Shown here: one piece after another, positions 25,401 through 38,514 of the stretch | Position numbering within the stretch: the first letter of the stretch is position 1 | Layout of the letters: each line of letters begins with the position of its first letter | Assembly: GCA_000149265.1 (NCBI GenBank) | Contig: CH003228.1 | Span: 258,826 to 322,825, forward strand | DNA from: Ciona savignyi | Lineage: Eukaryota > Chordata > Ascidiacea > Phlebobranchia > Cionidae | DNA: 64,000 bases | Reading direction: 5' to 3' | Program-made: the position numbers and the translations under genes | The notes under the pieces: generated by a model | Told to the model about the DNA's origin: nothing | Database searches by the model: none | What the model saw: only the letters and a program-made list of their open reading frames with translations

Positions 25401-26913
25401 AAATCCGAAGAAAGTCTTGCAGCTATTCTGGGGAAACTCCAAAAAAAGGTTCAAGGGAAACATGAATATGTTGGAACTTCTGTACAATGTAAGCATTGAC
25501 ATTGGCAATATTCACAAGAGCTCACGGTTATTACTCTTATAACTTTTTTCAGTGTCAGAAATTCACGAGGCAGTGCCCTATGCAGCTGCAGGAAATAATT
25601 CCCAGTATGAAAAGCTTATACATGGAAGCTATGATACAGAGTACAAATACTTTTCTGTTAGAGCTGTCAAACTTTTTGGGAAATTCAGGTATATTTTGTA
25701 AAAGCAAGGTTATTGGGTTAAAAAAAACATTTTTCTAATTTATGTATTTTCTCAGTTGATTTAATTTAAAAAAATAGGTTGTTTAAAAAAATATATATTA
25801 TTTTGAAAGTTTGATTTATAGCCATTGTGTTGAATAATTACATCAATATTCAGCTGTTAAGTATTATTTATTCAACTTTTCTTGGCCTACACAACCAAGT
25901 TTCTTTAAATAAATTGCAATTGTGTTTAATTTTGAAAATCTTTAAAAAAGTATGTCATGATGTGACAATTCGGTTAATGTTTGTTTATGAATTAGACTAC
26001 GACAAGATGGACTGATATTGAAGTCAGATTTCTTGAAAAGTTTGCGACATCTGCCAACAGGATATGTGAAAAAAGAGTACATTGCTATTTTGCAAAACTA
26101 TGGGACACATTATTACACAAAGGGCAGTGTTGGTGGAAAATATGAGTTTATCTACGCATACAAGGAATCTGATCTTAAAGCATCAGGTGAGATTATCAAT
26201 CAAAAGTAGTAAAATATACCACTATCTTTTATCAATGTGGTGTCTAAATATATCTAATAATATATTTCTTCTCAGGTTTATCTGATTTTGAACAAAGAAA
26301 ATGCTTGGAAAATGAGGCTCGATTTGAATTGTTGGGAGCTGACGTGTCGATCGTGGATGCTCGATGTTCAAATATGGGGAAGAGTAAGGAAACTGCATAA
26401 CGTTGATCTTACCTCTGTACTTGAAGTGTTAACATGGCAACCATCTTGTTTGCAGGTCGCACGCTATTCACCAATGCTGCAGAGAGATCATTCTCATTTG
26501 TATCTGGAGGTGATCCAGCTATTACCGCTTCTCTTACCATCAATAGCGGGAAAGAACAGTTTGCAAAATGGACAAAAAGTATTTCAACTAATCCTGCCAT
26601 TCTAAACTATAAGGTAAAGCACAATTTGAACCACTACAGAAAATGATACAAAAACAATACTTTTAATACAGAAACAATGTTTATACAGATTTCTCCCATA
26701 TCTGAACTTGTTGGGTCATCTGTAAGTCATGGAAATGAAAAGAAGGCAAATCTTGAACGAGCTCTTTTGCAATATCTCGAGAAGTACAATCCTTCAAGTT
26801 GTACTGAGCTGGTCTGCCACAACGGAGCAATGCAAGTTGTAAACCAAGCCAAGCATTGTCTTTGCGTTTGCACTAAAGGCTGGCATGGAAGCAAATGTGA
26901 TCAAAGCAAATAA
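22417..26913 (+). CDS. Gene B: secreted C6-like protein, six TSRs + MACPF + EGF
   Basis: Fourteen exons: 22417-22536, 22908-23066, 23174-23338, 23511-23669, 24011-24175, 24386-24544, 24863-25065, 25168-25306, 25374-25488, 25553-25688, 25996-26186, 26276-26383, 26456-26613, 26689-26913. They total 2202 nt (733 aa). Exon 1 encodes a signal peptide ending near SSNA-W, then nine arginines and PPPP, and ends in NCQ. Six TSR exons alternate 53 and 55 codons; the sixth extends into an acidic EEEELP linker that takes the place of LDLa. The MACPF core has YGTHYYTKGSVGG and a C6-like GLSD...C, SFSFVSGG and TKSISTNPAIL block. The end is a six-cysteine EGF (CLCVCTKGWHGSKC). It is likely secreted and pore-forming by family; no CCP/FIM tail is present. 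The TSR at 24011 has CSGPC instead of CSxSC. The stop overlaps an AATAAA. The start ATG gives a full signal peptide. Confidence 0.9.
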
Positions 26914-28973
26914 ACTTACCGAGTGTATATGCATAATTAGTACTAAATCATGTAATGATAATTTGTTTGTATTAGCCTACCTTCTATATCTATTTCTTTT
27001 TGCACCATTTGATAAAGTTTCTGCTTAGCACCATAGTGTACTTAGATATTCACAGCGTAAACACAATTTAAAGTTTGCCACAAGAGTTCAACACAATAAA
27101 TTACTTGCACATACAAAAGCTTATAATTTGTACTAAAAGCGAGTTAGTTTTGTTAGTTCATTCATTTAGAAAAAAACAGACGATGTGCCATTAGTCAAAT
27201 GTTCCATGATTTAAAACAAGCCATTGGCTGTTGATTGTATTTTTTGGCAAAGCACTAAGCGGATGTCATCCTAAACTTTGTTGATTAAAAAGGTTGTTGT
27301 AAAGCTTAAATAATAGGCTATGAAAGTTTCACCAGGCTGCTTGTTGACATAGAAAATAAATGGAAAATGCCCAAATGGAGTTAAAGGTATAAATAACGTA
27401 GTGTTAAAACAGATAAATATAAAAGTATATAGAACATAACGTTTAAAAATTTTATGACACATTGAAACAATTATTTGCTATATTAGTAATAGAAAAAAAA
27501 ATAAAAAATGTAATTTAAATAAATAAACTTTTAGTTGCCAATTGTAGTCCAGGCATTTAGCATAAATGGAAATATTACATTTTTTAATTCGGTCAAAAAT
27601 GAAAAATTGTTACAATACAATAAAAAAGAATCATAATAAAAAAATAACAGTAGCCATAGTGGGTTCACAGATCCCTACACTATCACACAATGCTTTTTTG
27701 TCAGATGTGTCTGCCACTAAATTGTAACCCACTAATTTACTGAGTTCATGTCCTATAAGTGCAAAATTGCAAAAATATGTAAAAAACAATATGCAAAAAT
27801 GTTTGCAAAAGATTAAGGGTGCTGACACAGTTATCTAAAAGCTAACAAATAAGTAAGCGTAATCCATATTTACACTGTTCATCGGGTGTTCTTGAACCTG
27901 GAAAAAATTTTAACAAGATCCGGTCGATTATAACCAGGCTTTTCTCAAGACTTAAGATTAAAAAAGTTAAAGTGTGCTAATACAGTTATCAAATGCTTAA
28001 ACATTAATGAAATCTTAGAATACAATGAGTTCTTGGAAATGAAAACCATAGAAGTTTGCCAAACAAGATTCTTTGATTACTTAATTTGATAGGTTATCAC
28101 TGTGGTAAACTAATCAAACAATATTATTCATGGTTCACACAAGATTTACAAGTTTTTATTGGATGAGAGATAAAAGGACGAAGAAATGTCTATATAATAA
28201 ACGAACAGATCTAATTTTATTCTGCTGTTCCAACTTAGTTAAAGTGTATTGTTGTGTATTGTATTTTAGAGGTTCTCTGATGTTATCATTTATATTATCA
28301 TGGTGGGTAAGTACTAAGTATTGTTGCAATAATAGAAAGTTTTTAGTATTTAAGATTAATAATAAAAAATCATGAGAATTTTAACTTGTTTTAAAAAACT
28401 ATTAGTACAATATTACATTTAAGGTTATTACATACTAACCATCATTCCTAGATATAATCTAGATAGATAGATTTAGTTAATTAGAAAGAACCTCATTACT
28501 GCACAAAGATAAAAAAAATTAACTAAACCAACACTGATATGTAAATGAATCTTTAGCTTGGTGGGCAAATAAGTGATAGTTACCAAACTTTATCAAAAAT
28601 CTTGAGTTTTGTATACTTAGCATGACGTCTTAATGTGTTTAGTTGATAAGTTTATTTTTTGAATACAATACCATTAATAGGCAAACATGCAGAAAAAAGG
28701 GGTACTAAGAAGATCGGTTATATAAGCTACATGAATTAACATGGAACATCAGTGCAAAATGTTAAATTGTTTATGCACTCTCACGAAACCAGGTTACCAG
28801 AGCTATTGCATGGTATTATACATGTAGATTGTTTACTGCAATGTTCACCAACAGTCTTGCACTAAAACACAAGCGACTAGATATCAAATTGTATGTAATA
28901 AAAAAATTTAAATAAAAGGACCTGTTTTAAGTCAGAGGTATTATTATTCATAAAACTGCTGAAAAGATTTAAA
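26914..28973. other. Intergenic region between genes B and C
   Basis: AT-rich with no supported exon. AATAAA near 27093 is a candidate distal poly(A) signal for gene B. A strongly decayed reverse SINE-like relic lies near 28790-28882. Gene C follows in the same direction about 2.06 kb after gene B. Confidence 0.6.
28790..28882 (-). mobile_element. Decayed SINE-like relic
   Basis: Fragments of the family remain: GGTTACCAGAGCTATTGCA, then CAATGTTCACC, CTTGCACTAAAACACAAGCGACTAG. Head and tail are gone. Confidence 0.4.
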
Positions 28974-31900
28974 ATGAAGCTATTCCATTGTATTTTTGTG
29001 ATCACCTGTTTGTTAATGCTGATTGGTTCTTCGAATGCATGGCGAAGACGTAGAAGAGCACCCCCTCCTCCTCCACCTATTAACTGCCAGGTTTGCACAA
29101 TTTTAATGCAAAGATAGCTTTTAATATAAGTTTTGCTCTAAAATCTAAAGAGTATGGTATTTTTTTGTTCTATAAACAATATTAATTTTTACCATTTATA
29201 GATTTATTTATTGCTTAGTTTAAATAAATTATTTTACACATTTGTAAATACATGAAAAATAACACCCACAGTCTGTTTAATTAATTTAGGTTGGACCATG
29301 GACAAATTGGGGAGCATGCAGTGTTTCATGTGGATCAGGTATTCAAACTCGAGCACGTGCTGTAACAGTTTGGCCAGCAAATGGTGGAGCAGGATGTCCA
29401 GTCACTTCACAGTCCAGAAGCTGCAATATTCCAAAACAACATTGTCAGGTAGGTTTAATTTATATTATGTTGAATATCTTTATTATATGAAAAATGTTAC
29501 TTTTAACTGAAATCCAAGAGTATGTACTTAAGGTATCAGCTTGGAACAATTGGGGAGCATGCACTGCGTCTTGTGGAGCTGGGACACAAAGTCGATCAAG
29601 ATCAGTCACCGTTCCCCCAGCAAACTGTGGTAATGCATGTCCAGTATTGACAAGCAGCAGATCGTGCACTGGAACACAATGTCCAGTCAATTGTCAGGTA
29701 CAAAAAGATACAAGTTAAACACTTTCAATGCCAATAATATATATTTCCTACTGAACATATGCTATATTTTAACTGAAATATATAAAAGTTAATTATAAAT
29801 AACCTGGAACTAGGGAAACTAAGAAACTTACAATTGACAGATTACTTTGAATCCATGGACATGTAACTAAAACTAGTACATTGTGTTGAATGCATTGTAC
29901 ACAGTTCTTACATGAAGGCAAGGCAAAACAGACTTATTTCCTAATTTAGGTTAGTGCTTGGACTACATGGAGTGCTTGCAGTGTATCGTGTGGGGCGGGC
30001 ACTCGTTCTCGGAGAAGAAGTGTCACAGTCAACCCACAGTATGGTGGGACTGCTTGTCCAGTATTAACACAGAGTGAGAATTGTCAAGTACCACCGATCA
30101 ATTGTGCGGTAAGTAATAGTATGTATAACATATAACACATTAATTTAAATATTATTGTTTCGAAGGTGTCACCTTGGAGCAATTGGGGAACTTGCAGTGA
30201 ATCTTGTGGGGAAGGAGAACATAGTAGAACAAGAAGTGTCACAGTCAATCCTGCTAATTGTGGATCTGCTTGTCCAGTCCTGCAAAATACAAGAGGATGT
30301 TCATCATCACTATGTCCGATTGATTGTCAGGTAAAAACAAGATATATATCTTGAGCAGTTAAAAAGTTTTAAAATATAATGAAACATATTCATGTATTCC
30401 TGTACATTAAAGTAAATATGTATATATACAAACATTAAAGTAAATATGTATATATATTAGGTTAGTTCTTAATGTACTTGAACACCTTAGTAAAGATAAT
30501 TACTTGGTGGGTTAGTGTGTCGCTTTCTTAACAAAAGGTTGTAGGATCGAAACCAGTTCTTCCCTATGATTTAAAACCACTTTTTAAGGTGAAACATATC
30601 AAACTTAAAACTAAACTTGTCAAAGTGTTATAAAAAACACTGTTACATATAGAAATTTAATGAAACAGATAGACAATTTTGTAACAGTTCGGAAATTAAT
30701 AATTTATAAAATTTTCTGTTTATGATATGCGTATTTCTCGCCCTGCCTACAATTTAAGTGGAAATGAACACATAACTACTAAATATACACACAAATTTGT
30801 TTTACATTAGAATATTGTAAAATATTTCCTAAAAAAATAAAATATTCTTCGTTTTATTTAGGTTGGTTCCTGGTCAAGCTGGGGAGGATGCAGCGCGTCA
30901 TGTGGATCAGGAACTTACACACGAACACGACCAATAACAATTAACCCTGTATACGATGGAGAACCATGTCCAGCTACAACACAGTCCGACACCTGTAACG
31001 TTCCGCAACAAGATTGTAAAGTAGGATTAAAAATCAGAATTTTTTAGGACATTTTTATTTGAGTAATAATAAATAACTTGGAAATTTTTCTTCTAAGGTA
31101 TCATCTTGGAGTAGTTGGGGGGCTTGTACTGCATCATGTGGATGTGGAGTACAAAGTCAAACAAGACAAATTACTACCAGTACAGCCAATTGTGGAGCTG
31201 CATGTCCGCCTTTGCAAAACAGTAAAGCATGCAAGGGCATACAGTGCCCAGTGGATTGCCAGGTATATTAAATATATAAAAGACAAACACTTTGCTTGAC
31301 AATACCCGACCACAGTATAGTACATGAGATAAATTTAGAATGGTATTTTAAACAGGTCAGTTCTTGGACTTCATGGAATGAATGCAGCGTCTCATGTGGA
31401 AATGGAACTCATTCTCGAATAAGAAACATCACAACTGACCCAATTTATGGTGGGGAAAGTTGTCCAGATACAACAGACTATGAAACTTGTGAAATACCAA
31501 AAACAGATTGTGAGGTGAGTATTGAATCTGATATAACTAACCGATATGATAAATCAGTTAAAACTACTATGCTGTGAAGGTGTCATCATGGACTATTTGG
31601 GGAGCATGCAGTGCATCTTGTGGACCTGGAACACAAAGCCGATCAAGAACAGTCACTATCAGTCCAGAAAACTGTGGTGATGCATGTCCAGCATTGACAA
31701 ACAGCAAAGAGTGTACCGGAACACAATGTCCAGTTGATTGTGAGGTAAAGAACAATAGAAAAGTTGGACACTTTTTTGGTAATAATATTTAACACCACTT
31801 AAAAATATTTTTTATTTTAAACAATACATAGCCTAAAGATTCTTGCAAACATTCATATTATAGTTCCTGATCTACAAGGAGATTTTAACATTGATAAATA

Positions 31901-32955
31901 GGTCAGAATAAAAATAGTTAGCGCCACAATTGAGTGGTACAAGTAGCATTATCACACTGGCAATTATACAAACATAAAGTAATTAATTTATTTTTATCAG
32001 GTCAGTTCTTGGACTTCATGGAGTGAATGCAGCGTTTCATGTGGAAATGGGACTCATTCTCACACAAGAAATATCACAATCCAACCAATTTATGGTGGGG
32101 AAAGTTGTCCAGCATTAACAGAGCATGGCGCTTGTCAAGTACCACAGATTGACTGTGCGGTAAGTAGAGATGGATAATAGATAACACATCAATTTAAACA
32201 TTCTTATTTTAAGGTATCATCTTGGAGCAATTGGGGAACGTGCAGTGAATCTTGTGGACAAGGTGAACAAACTAGAACAAGAAAGGTCACAGTCAATCCT
32301 GCTAATTGTGGATCTGCTTGTCCACCTTTACAGGAGACCACAGAGTGCACAGGAACCAAGTGTCCAGTTGATTGTCAGGTAGAACAGAAACTCCCCTTAA
32401 CTGCAAACACTTATTAGGAGTATCATGGAATTTTATATAAATTCTTGTCTATTTGGCCATCAAAACATAAAGTTACCTATTTTTTTGTTATACACACCTT
32501 TCTGTTAATTTAGGTTGGTTCTTGGACAAGCTGGGCAGCATGCAGTGTTTCATGTGGATCAGGAACTCACACCCATACAAGACCAATAACAGTTAACTCT
32601 GCAAATGGTGGAGAAATCTGTCCAGACACAACTGAGTCCGAGACCTGTAACATGCCAAAACAAAATTGTCAAGTAGGTTTGATTAATAAGACTTTTCACG
32701 AAATAGTGTTGCATTTAAATATTAAATTTGTAATATTTTAATAAAATTTAAGCAATAAAATTCAGTAATAAAGTTGAAAATCAAAACTTTTGTTTTCAGG
32801 TATCATCTTGGAGTATTTGGGGAGATTGTACTGCATCTTGTGGGGGATATGGAACACAAACTCGATCAAGAACTGTAACTGTGAACCCAGAAAACTGTGG
32901 ATCATCATGTCCAGGGCTGACAGATAGCAAAGCATGTGCAGGCGTACCATGTTGA
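28974..32955 (+). CDS. Gene C: secreted protein of twelve TSRs, no MACPF
   Basis: Thirteen exons: 28974-29090, 29290-29448, 29533-29697, 29950-30108, 30166-30330, 30862-31020, 31098-31262, 31356-31514, 31580-31744, 32001-32159, 32214-32378, 32514-32672, 32800-32955. They total 2052 nt (683 aa). The signal-peptide exon resembles gene B's (LLMLIGSSNAW, five arginines, six prolines, ends INCQ). Twelve TSR exons follow as six strict 53/55-codon pairs, with WxxW and CSxSCG motifs that in other TSRs are C-mannosylated and O-fucosylated. The last TSR stops right after its sixth cysteine, without the extra terminal cysteine seen in internal 55-codon units. No LDLa, MACPF or EGF follows. TSR-only architecture recalls properdin; a role as partner, scaffold or decoy for the neighbouring C6-like proteins is inference. 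AATAAA is present near 33061. Confidence 0.9.
30504..30560 (+). mobile_element. tRNA-like SINE head in an intron of gene C
   Basis: Only the head is present: GTGGGTTAGTGTGTCGCTTTCTTAACAAAAGGTTGTAGGATCGAAACCAG, with A-box-like and B-box-like segments. No body or tail follows. Confidence 0.5.
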
Positions 32956-35210
32956 TTGACTGGCTCTTATGCAATAATTACAGTGCATCATATAGAAAAC
33001 ACAAATCTCATGTTTATTTGTATTTAATTATGAACATAATCCAATTTTTTATCAACTTTTAAATAAAACCAACATATTTAATTAATTTACATTAATTGTT
33101 GAGATATGTAAAAAAAAAATTCAGTTGCCGCATTGAGATTAACGCAATAAATTTGGTTGCAGAGTAAACTTATGCTATATTTGCCAACTACCAGAAACAA
33201 ATTCAAGTACAGCCGATTTCCCCTTCGTTTAGGTAAATAATTATGGTTTAATCAAATAAAGAAAAACTAAAGCAATATTTCTATTGCAACACACATCTCC
33301 GATAACCCATCGCTTAGCACATAGTATTACTGTTAGTAATCAATAGTCCTAATTTGACAACATTTAAATTTTATAAAGATTGAAAGTAGAATTATCCACC
33401 TTTAAACAGTAGAAAAAGCAAAAAAATATTTTTTACATAGGAATTTCAATCTTGCTTGTCTCTTAAAAGCTAAAATTTATCCAAATGTTTATTTCTTTAA
33501 CTTCAGTTACAATGCCTGAGAAAACATATATGTGTATCATTAAACAACATTACCACTTGCCAATAATCTATAGCTAAATAACTCGAAACAGTTAATTTTA
33601 AATTATGTAGTTCTTGATCAATAGGAAAAAAATAGATCATACAAAAAAATGATTGCCAATACATGTGATATATATAAAACATATTTCACAGGATACCACT
33701 TGAAATAATAATTTGCTAAAACCTCTAACAGTATTTTATTACGATTAACACCAATGCAAAAAAATTAATTTGGCAAGTTGCATTATTTAAAAAGAACACA
33801 GCGAATAAGGTACAATAATAAGTGAGCCACCCTCTCCCTGAGAGATATGTAGGAGAAAGGCAGTAAAAAATTAATATGAAATAGTTGAGAAGTTCATTAA
33901 ATTATTTACTTTTGTAACAATAATGCACAAGTTTATTTGAACAAAGCAAATAAAAAAATATTATAAAAATACAGTCTTTAAATACCCCAAACATAAAAAT
34001 CGATAAAATAATCATAAAGCGTAGCAAGCTAAGTAAGACATATTTCTTGCTTAAAAAGCAAAGTGAATTGTTATTAGCACCACAGTTTAAATGCTTTGGT
34101 AATGAAATATTTGGAAAGTAAAAATAACGAAGAGACCAAACAAATAAACCCAATTGACTGACCTAAAAAACTGTAACTGCTGATTTCATATTAAGAAAGC
34201 AACAAAATGTATAGGTGTTGAGCAATACGCTAATGAATTCCACACAGTAGATTTCAACCACAACTTCAATGTATATCATTAGCTGATATACTAAAAAAGG
34301 ACCAGACATATCAAACAGGAAAAAATCTTTAAACATGAAGTGATCTGTTTTAAATTGTTGTTTTCAATAATTGGTTCACATTAATGGTAATATGTAAACA
34401 ATACCTTGCATGTAAAGTTTTATCTTTCTGGACCATGTCTTTAAACTCAACCCATGATTAATTAGAATTACTTGTTTTAGTTTTAATCTAGAATCTGTTT
34501 TTTATCCATTTGACTATTGTCCATGGGAATTGAAGTGCCAAAATCCATACCAACCCTTTACTTGCCTGACAGCTAGGATAAGAGCTATCTATACTAAATC
34601 CTGATTTTACTGCTAAGAGCAAACATTTTGGTTGATATACTTGCACAGCAGAAACAATTGTATTGTAAATCCGATGACTCCATCATTGTCTTGGTTGCGG
34701 CAGAAGATCTTAGAAAAGATTCCATAGCCTCACCAAAAGCACAACCTACACCTTGTCTGGAATTAGGGACATGGTCCAGCCATACTTTTAAAACATTCAG
34801 ACTGAAAATTTGTAATAAGGAGTTATTTTTTATTAAAATTTCATATTTTTTTATTTTTAAGCTTTATCATAGATTTGATCAATGTTGAATTTCCAAAATC
34901 GATAACTTTATATAGTGATAGAAAGGTAGGCACGTTTCTGCATATATTATTTATTTTCTTTGCAATTTAAAAAACTTTTAAGAAAATAATAATAAATTTA
35001 CCTAAAAAATAAATCTGTTTAATAGGAAAAGACAGTACTATGACATATTAAACAGCCATACACGAATCTTAGTAAAGTGTTTGGCTAGGTATTTTTGAAT
35101 CAATTAAAATCATTACAAATATACACAGGAATACCTATAACCAATTAAAATCTAAACACTAATCAAATATAAATTAAAAAATTAGGTTGTTTCAAAATCA
35201 CTTACTAATA

Positions 35211-35468
35211 AGGGTAAACCGTTACCTCAAAATACTACAGGATCACTTGAATCGTATGGAGCACTTGAATCGCTTTGAGCGCTTGGATCGCTTACTATAC
35301 TTTGTAATTACAAAAGCCATGATATTAATGTTAGGGTTAGGGTTAAAGTTAGTTCTGGGTTTGAGATTGGTGTTTGGGAAAGGGTTAGAATTACTTTCCA
35401 TATCAATGTAAGTGATCCAAGCACTGCAAGCGATCCTGTAGTATTTAGAGGCACCCAGGGTAAACTGG
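35211..35468. repeat. Inverted-repeat element with TTAGGG-like core
   Basis: The left arm AAATACTACAGGATC recurs as its reverse complement GATCCTGTAGTATTT on the right. Outer AGGGTAAAC-type ends are also inverted. The core contains GTTAGGGTTAGGGTTAAAG. It looks like a foldback/MITE-type element. Confidence 0.55.
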
Positions 35469-35569
35469 TATCTAGTAGTGATTAAGTGCTATAATTGTAA
35501 TATTTTTGGTCAAAACATCTAGTTGGAACTGCAGCTCATGTATCAACATACTATACCATTTACTTAGAC

Positions 35570-36064
35570 CAGCGGTTCACAAATTTTTTTTGTTGGCGGC
35601 GCCTTTTGAAAACTTATTAAACCTTGCGGCTCCCTCATAAAACCAAAATCTTCAACCTGCAAGTATTGTATATTGTATATCCAGACTAGCACGCATTTGC
35701 ATAACCATTCATACTTTTCAAAACTATTCACTAAAGTGACAAACAGTCAATTAATGCAAAGCAGTTATTTGACAAACCATTATTCGAAAACAATGCCATG
35801 TTAGTGAGCAAATAGTGGCAGATAACACCGTACAATGGTTCTTTAACAAGTAAAATGAATACTGTATGCCAATGTATGGGGTTGCACACCACGCTGTGAG
35901 AAATAACGTTTTAACGCTCTCCGATTAACCTTCTACTGGTGTAACGCACATTTACTGTATTTTTTTGTGAGAAAAACAATAAATGCAGTATTATCCTCAT
36001 GCTTTCAAGGCACCCCTGACAAAGTCTCGCGGCTCCCCAGGACGCCGCAGTTTGGGAACCGCTG
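35570..36064. mobile_element. hAT-type MITE (495 bp)
   Basis: Termini CAGCGGTTCACAAA and TTTGGGAACCGCTG are inverted repeats of hAT type, with further inverted similarity inside (GCGGCTCC-type blocks). The element is flanked by imperfect 8-base target duplications ACTTAGAC and ACTTGAAC. No transposase is present. Confidence 0.8.
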
Positions 36065-36948
36065 ACTTGAACGGTGATGGAATTATGTTATGCTTTGTAA
36101 AACATACAATTAATTACATAAAAAAACACTTTTAAAAATTAAGTTGCCACTGATATAAGGAATACCTCAAATTCCATAACATTCCATAGATTCAAGTTTA
36201 ATCAAAAGTTTACGGTGATTCACAGTAAATCTGAAGCTTACAGAATAATGCAGCTTGTTGTTTATAAATAATGTCTGGTTATTTTTGTCAATAGAATAGA
36301 ATATGTAGTAAAATGTAGTCAAGCCACACGCTTGGTTTGCATTAAATTTATAAAAAGACTAGTCTGATATCTACAGAAAATTAAACGTACTTTGAATCAA
36401 GATCAAACCTACATATTTTTTTCTTAATTTTGGTAAAAATTAGTATCCTCTTAATGTGTATTTAAATTATAAATCATTTTCGACATTTATATGAGTATTT
36501 CAAGAAATAAGTTTTAATTGCGGGGATTTCCCTGAGACGAAAAATATGCTTAATCAAAATAACGTCTTGACTGGTCTAATTTCTATAGTCAATCTTGTTA
36601 CTAGTACCGTTATTTTTTTTCAAATTTCGAAGCCATAATTGGATCGTCACTAAAACAATTTTTTTATAGGGAGGAAAAAAATCGGTCACATTAACCATTC
36701 GGCCACACAAATATAAATTTATGTTTCTGCATGTTTCTGACGCGCGACTTCTGGATGTTTTAAACAATCAAACAATGTGTTCTTGATGATTTTTATACAG
36801 GATCCAGATAAAGTTTGTCTCGGAAACTGTCACGCGAACGTATTAGGCTTACGCTTATTATAATAAAAGAGCAAACCTGTTCCGTCGTATAATTACAGAA
36901 TGAATGGCAAGACTATCCTTTTTGTGCCGACCAGCCACTTTTTATGAT

Positions 36949-37192
36949 GGGATAGGATATTCATGTTTATCTCCGTGAATGGGAGAACCAAGGAGCTTGC
37001 GCCCACCGTTGGGTTAAAGAAGCTATTGTAGTGTGTGTTGTGTGTGATACACACGTTCCTTCGGTTCAGGCAATGCGAGTTAGCCTAAGTGCCTTGCCCA
37101 AGGACACAACCGACTAGCCAGCGACCGGTTTCGAGTCTGCAACCTATCGGTTAAAAGACGTCGCATGAAACCACCAGGCTAACGTGTCGGAC
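36949..37192 (-). mobile_element. SINE-like element
   Basis: Reverse copy with tail GGGATAGGATATTCATG, body and head. The block equivalent to 'acccattaatccgctggg' is partly deleted. Confidence 0.65.
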
Positions 37193-37280
37193 AAAAAAGC
37201 TCTTTTCAGAACTAATTTTTCCTTTATGAAAAAAAAATATTTTCGAAGCATTTTAACGGTACGGAAATATCATATTATTT

Positions 37281-37568
37281 AGGATATATTCATGTTTATC
37301 CCGGTGAATGGTAAAACCCCAGGGTGTTAACACACGGGCAATCGTCAGATCACCTCGCGCCCATCGTCGGTTACCGGAGCTATTGCAGTGTGTTGTGTAT
37401 GATAGACACGTTCCTTCAATTTGGTAGAACCCATTAATCCGCTGGGTTTAGGCAATCTCCGTAAAGTGCCTTGCCCAAGGACACAACCGATTGGCTAGCG
37501 ACCAGTTTCGCACCTGTAACTTTTCGAATGAAAGGCGACGGACTTAACCGCTAGACCAACGGGTCGGA
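37281..37568 (-). mobile_element. SINE-like element
   Basis: Near full-length reverse copy. CTTAACCGCTAGACCAACGGG at its right end is the reverse complement of the tRNA-like start of the family consensus. Confidence 0.75.
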
Positions 37569-37648
37569 CGAATTTATACATTGTTTGTTAGCGCGCAACA
37601 AAAATCTACTTACCTTAATCAATGACTTGAGATTTTGTAGCTAATTAT

Positions 37649-37875
37649 GGGATACAACATTCAAGTTTATTTCCGTGAGTGGGAAAACGCAAGCGGCGCT
37701 ATACCCCGGGCAATCGCCAGTTTACCACGATTACGTAAGAAAGCGTATCGAGGGTAACCGTCCGATCAACTCGCCGGCCCGTCCAGTTACAGGTATTGCA
37801 GTTTGTTTTATTCAATTTTAGTAGAACCCATTACGTTTCTTCAATTTTAGTAGAACCCATTAATCCACTGGGAAT
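37649..37875 (-). mobile_element. Partial SINE-like element with internal duplication
   Basis: Third reverse copy in a row. A TTCAATTTTAGTAGAACCCATTA block is present twice, and the tRNA-like head is missing. Confidence 0.55.
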
Positions 37876-38483
37876 CATTTGTCTAAGATTCAATTTTGCT
37901 GTTTAAACGATTTCTATTTTTTAGTTATACTACTTATTTTTTTTCTTCTTAATACTACTTTTCCAACCAAGTGATTAAGGAAGTAATCGAATGACGTCAT
38001 CACAACGGTTATGCACTTTTAAATGCATTGTAATGTCGAACACACAATGTAACGTTTCAGTCCTACGCCTATCATTATGCATTATTGGGCTAGTATGTTG
38101 TACTGATACTGTTCATATTTATATATACTCTATTACGGCCATAGTATTATACATTTTGATTTATACAAGCTAACTATCCTTACTAACAAACTTAGCATAA
38201 CTTTATTGTTGCATTTTATATTACGCCATACAACTTAAAACGTGTAAATCGTGTGTATAGTGTAATTGAAGTTTACTAGAAAAACTCTATGAAGGCAGTA
38301 TTTACGAACTACGTTATTCCAAACTTGCCTAACTATACGCGGACTCAAGAAATAGATCTAATACATAAGATTTTTCATACGCTTTTAACGTAAAATAATC
38401 ATTATTTATTCGTACAGAGTTTGATGGCAAAATGAAACACTGTTGTTTTTACTAAATAGTAAAAGACTTTCATGTACGACAGG

Positions 38484-38514
38484 TCTTACGCGTACCACAG
38501 TTTGGGAACCATTG
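38484..38514. mobile_element. Solo hAT-type terminus
   Basis: ACAGTTTGGGAACCATTG matches the right end of the hAT MITE at 35570-36064. No matching left end was found, so this is a truncated relic. Confidence 0.45.

Noticed and set aside
22417-26913. Calling gene B a perforin rather than C6-like
   Set aside because: The long TSR array, the phase-matched MACPF exons shared with the LDLa-containing gene A and the GLSD/SFSFVSGG block fit the C6-C9 branch better. A phylogeny would settle it.
34628-34888. 86-codon frame in the C-7TM intergenic region, also open on the other strand
   Set aside because: No start context, splice partner or domain. It may be a chance open stretch; I could not support a gene.
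35327-35345. TTAGGG repeats suggesting an interstitial telomere
   Set aside because: Only two to three units inside an inverted-repeat element, too short to indicate a telomere fusion.
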